45,639 nt of DNA from an uncultured Methylomonas sp. (GTDB lineage: Bacteria > Pseudomonadota > Gammaproteobacteria > Methylococcales > Methylomonadaceae). The notes below the pieces were generated by a model, which did no database searches, had not been told where the DNA came from, and saw only the letters and a program-made list of their open reading frames with translations. Location of the stretch: the NCBI GenBank assembly GCA_936941155.1, contig CAKZJE010000013.1:1-45639 (forward strand). The letters run 5' to 3'. How positions within the stretch are numbered: the stretch's first letter is position 1; every line of letters starts with the position of its first letter. Shown here piece after piece: positions 44,276 to 45,639 of this stretch. A program made the position numbers and the translations under genes.

Positions 44276-45367
44276 TTAAATTTCTAAGCGCACATTCAAG
44301 CTGCCAGTTAAATAATTGGTTGTTTTATCATTCAAATCATTTTCGATTTTCGCGCCAACCAATAAACCTTTTCTGATGGCGTATTCTGCTCCATAGCGCA
44401 TCCACACTACGTCATTGCCATTAATTTTTATACTGGCAGCACTGGCTTCACGCACATAGTGGTTATACAACGCACCCGAATAAATGGTAATGCCATTATC
44501 AAAACGGTAGTCAAGTTGCGCATCAACAATGCCGGTGACTTCATCAAATGTGCTATCTCTACCCCATGCGCCTGTTTGTTGAGAGGAGAAAGTATGTTTA
44601 TACCGCACACCCGCCCGTCCTTTCAGTGTGAAAGCATCCATGACTTTAAAAGCATTGATATTGGCCTCGCCACTGTAATCATGTGTATCAATTTCATTTT
44701 TAAGACCGAAGGTGTTGCTGGTGTTTGAATAGTTGTAACTAGCAAGTCCTGAGGCAAATAAATAATCGTTGATTTTATACGCAATGTAAGGCGTGACTCC
44801 TACCGTGTGCATGGTGGAACTACTATTATTGGGTAGAGAGTTATCCGAATAAGCGTAAGTTAAGGTTGAACCATAAAAAATATCACCGTGTCGTTTATCA
44901 AAACCACCTGTGAATTGATAAATGTTGGTGGAAAATTCACCAAATTTTTTATCGTGATCGGTTAAGTTTGAAAAATTAGTTTCGCCCCAAAAAGTCACAG
45001 GCGAAGAACTTGCGTCAGCAGACGCACTTTGGGTGTTTTGGCTTTTAGCCGCCAACGACAGAGACGATTGCGTGACAATCTGACTGGTAATATGCTGATT
45101 GAGAAGACTGAAATTGGTTCTTTCAATTTGAAAAGTATTGGTGGTGGTTGTATCCGCTGATTCGCGCTGGCTTCCTGATGCTAAGCATTCATAAATAGCC
45201 GTACCTGGAGTGACTGCAACAAATGCCCCCCCTGAAATAATGCCATTTCCTACAAAGAAAGAGGTATAGCCGCGGGAACAAGTACCTGAAGTAAGGTAGG
45301 CATAAGCAGGATGGGCTGCAAAAAGAAGGGGCACAATCAGTGCGGTCGTTAGTTTTTTATTCATCAT
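44276..45367 (-). CDS. Outer-membrane protein with autotransporter-like barrel
   Basis: The 363-residue protein has a signal peptide (LTTALIVPLLFAAHPAYA), a short passenger-like part of roughly 100 residues rich in Ser, Thr and Ala (SLSLAAKSQNTQSASADASS), then a barrel of alternating aromatic strands ending LNVRLEI. The barrel resembles the autotransporter C-terminal domain, but the passenger is far too short for a classical autotransporter. Start ATG 45365-45367 follows GGGAGA by 7 nt; an upstream in-frame Met has no such site. Confidence 0.8.
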   Translation of the reverse strand: MMNKKLTTALIVPLLFAAHPAYAYLTSGTCSRGYTSFFVGNGIISGGAFVAVTPGTAIYECLASGSQRESADTTTTNTFQIERTNFSLLNQHITSQIVTQSSLSLAAKSQNTQSASADASSSPVTFWGETNFSNLTDHDKKFGEFSTNIYQFTGGFDKRHGDIFYGSTLTYAYSDNSLPNNSSSTMHTVGVTPYIAYKINDYLFASGLASYNYSNTSNTFGLKNEIDTHDYSGEANINAFKVMDAFTLKGRAGVRYKHTFSSQQTGAWGRDSTFDEVTGIVDAQLDYRFDNGITIYSGALYNHYVREASAASIKINGNDVVWMRYGAEYAIRKGLLVGAKIENDLNDKTTNYLTGSLNVRLEI

Positions 45368-45639
45368 AATAGAATCTCCCAATATTTCAAATAACGCTCT
45401 TAAGTCTTTTAATGTGTTGAACTAAAAGCTGTTTTAGATTGCATTTAACGGTTGATAAAAATGAAAGATTGCGTAAATGCGCCGTGTGTATTTAGATGCT
45501 TTAAGAGTATTTTTTGAGTCTAGCATACTGTTAATTTCAAAGCACTTTTTAAAATAACCAAGCTAAAGAGACAGTGAAAGTATTCAAAACCAGCGGTATC
45601 TTAGAGAAAAAAAACACTGAAAAATTAGAAAAATGCTGA
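45368..45639. other. Upstream region of the barrel-protein gene
   Basis: This AT-rich 272-bp stretch contains the Shine-Dalgarno site near 45375-45380 and presumably the promoter of the barrel-protein gene. I see no gene, repeat or RNA in it. Confidence 0.5.

Overview
The window looks like a low-to-moderate G+C gammaproteobacterial chromosome. The best evidence is a conserved housekeeping run, all on the minus strand except yhbY: carA-carB-greA / yhbY / rlmE-ftsH-glmM-tpiA-secG-tRNA-Leu(GAG). This order is typical of gammaproteobacteria such as pseudomonads. I cannot name the genus. The many toxin-antitoxin genes, Rpn nucleases and palindromic intergenic repeats fit a repeat-rich genome, and a filamentous sulphur-oxidiser such as a Beggiatoa relative is only a guess.

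Layout. 1-2.9 kb: broken or small toxin-antitoxin (TA) modules (an orphan antitoxin fused to a toxin remnant, and hicBA), an unrecognised AT-rich gene and an Rpn-family nuclease. The Rpn gene sits between two direct repeats that contain the 3' end of leuS. 2.9-5.5 kb: leuS. 5.6-7.3 kb: three head-to-tail TA pairs (PIN, YafQ, PIN) that run straight into leuS; two of them share a 128-bp duplicated leader-plus-antitoxin cassette. 7.4-12.1 kb: an accessory block rich in PD-(D/E)XK nuclease folds: a NERD-SF1 helicase, an Rpn nuclease, two small nuclease-like proteins and a decayed copy, plus one unknown. 12.3-13.8 kb: lysS. 14.2-15.6 kb: an exported unknown protein and an orphan vapB with a vapC stub. 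15.6-17.9 kb: eutB-eutC (ethanolamine ammonia-lyase) with a MITE-like palindromic element between them. 18.4-21.7 kb: a type II restriction-modification (R-M) system with a controller protein and two operator candidates, lying inside the remains of a type I-like system (5' HSDR_N/methylase fragment on the left, hsdS tail and terminator on the right). 21.9-33 kb: the housekeeping run. 33.2-36.4 kb: a TauE/SafE exporter, cca and two small unknown genes. 36.8-45.4 kb: DUF2330 protein plus RnfD/NqrB-like membrane protein, a DUF2490 outer-membrane protein, sbcC, a membrane protein and a barrel-forming outer-membrane protein.

The strongest observations are: (1) the type II R-M cassette that replaced the middle of a type I-like locus, with a C-box operator at the C gene and a related dyad at the methyltransferase gene; (2) the Rpn gene bracketed by ~56-bp repeats derived from the leuS 3' end and its terminator; (3) the 128-bp TA cassette duplication that replaces the C-terminus of a PIN toxin; (4) an internal deletion that joins an antitoxin to the last 29 codons of its toxin; (5) intrinsic terminators in the leaders of carA and lysS. 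All motif calls and alignments were done by eye; no database search was run.
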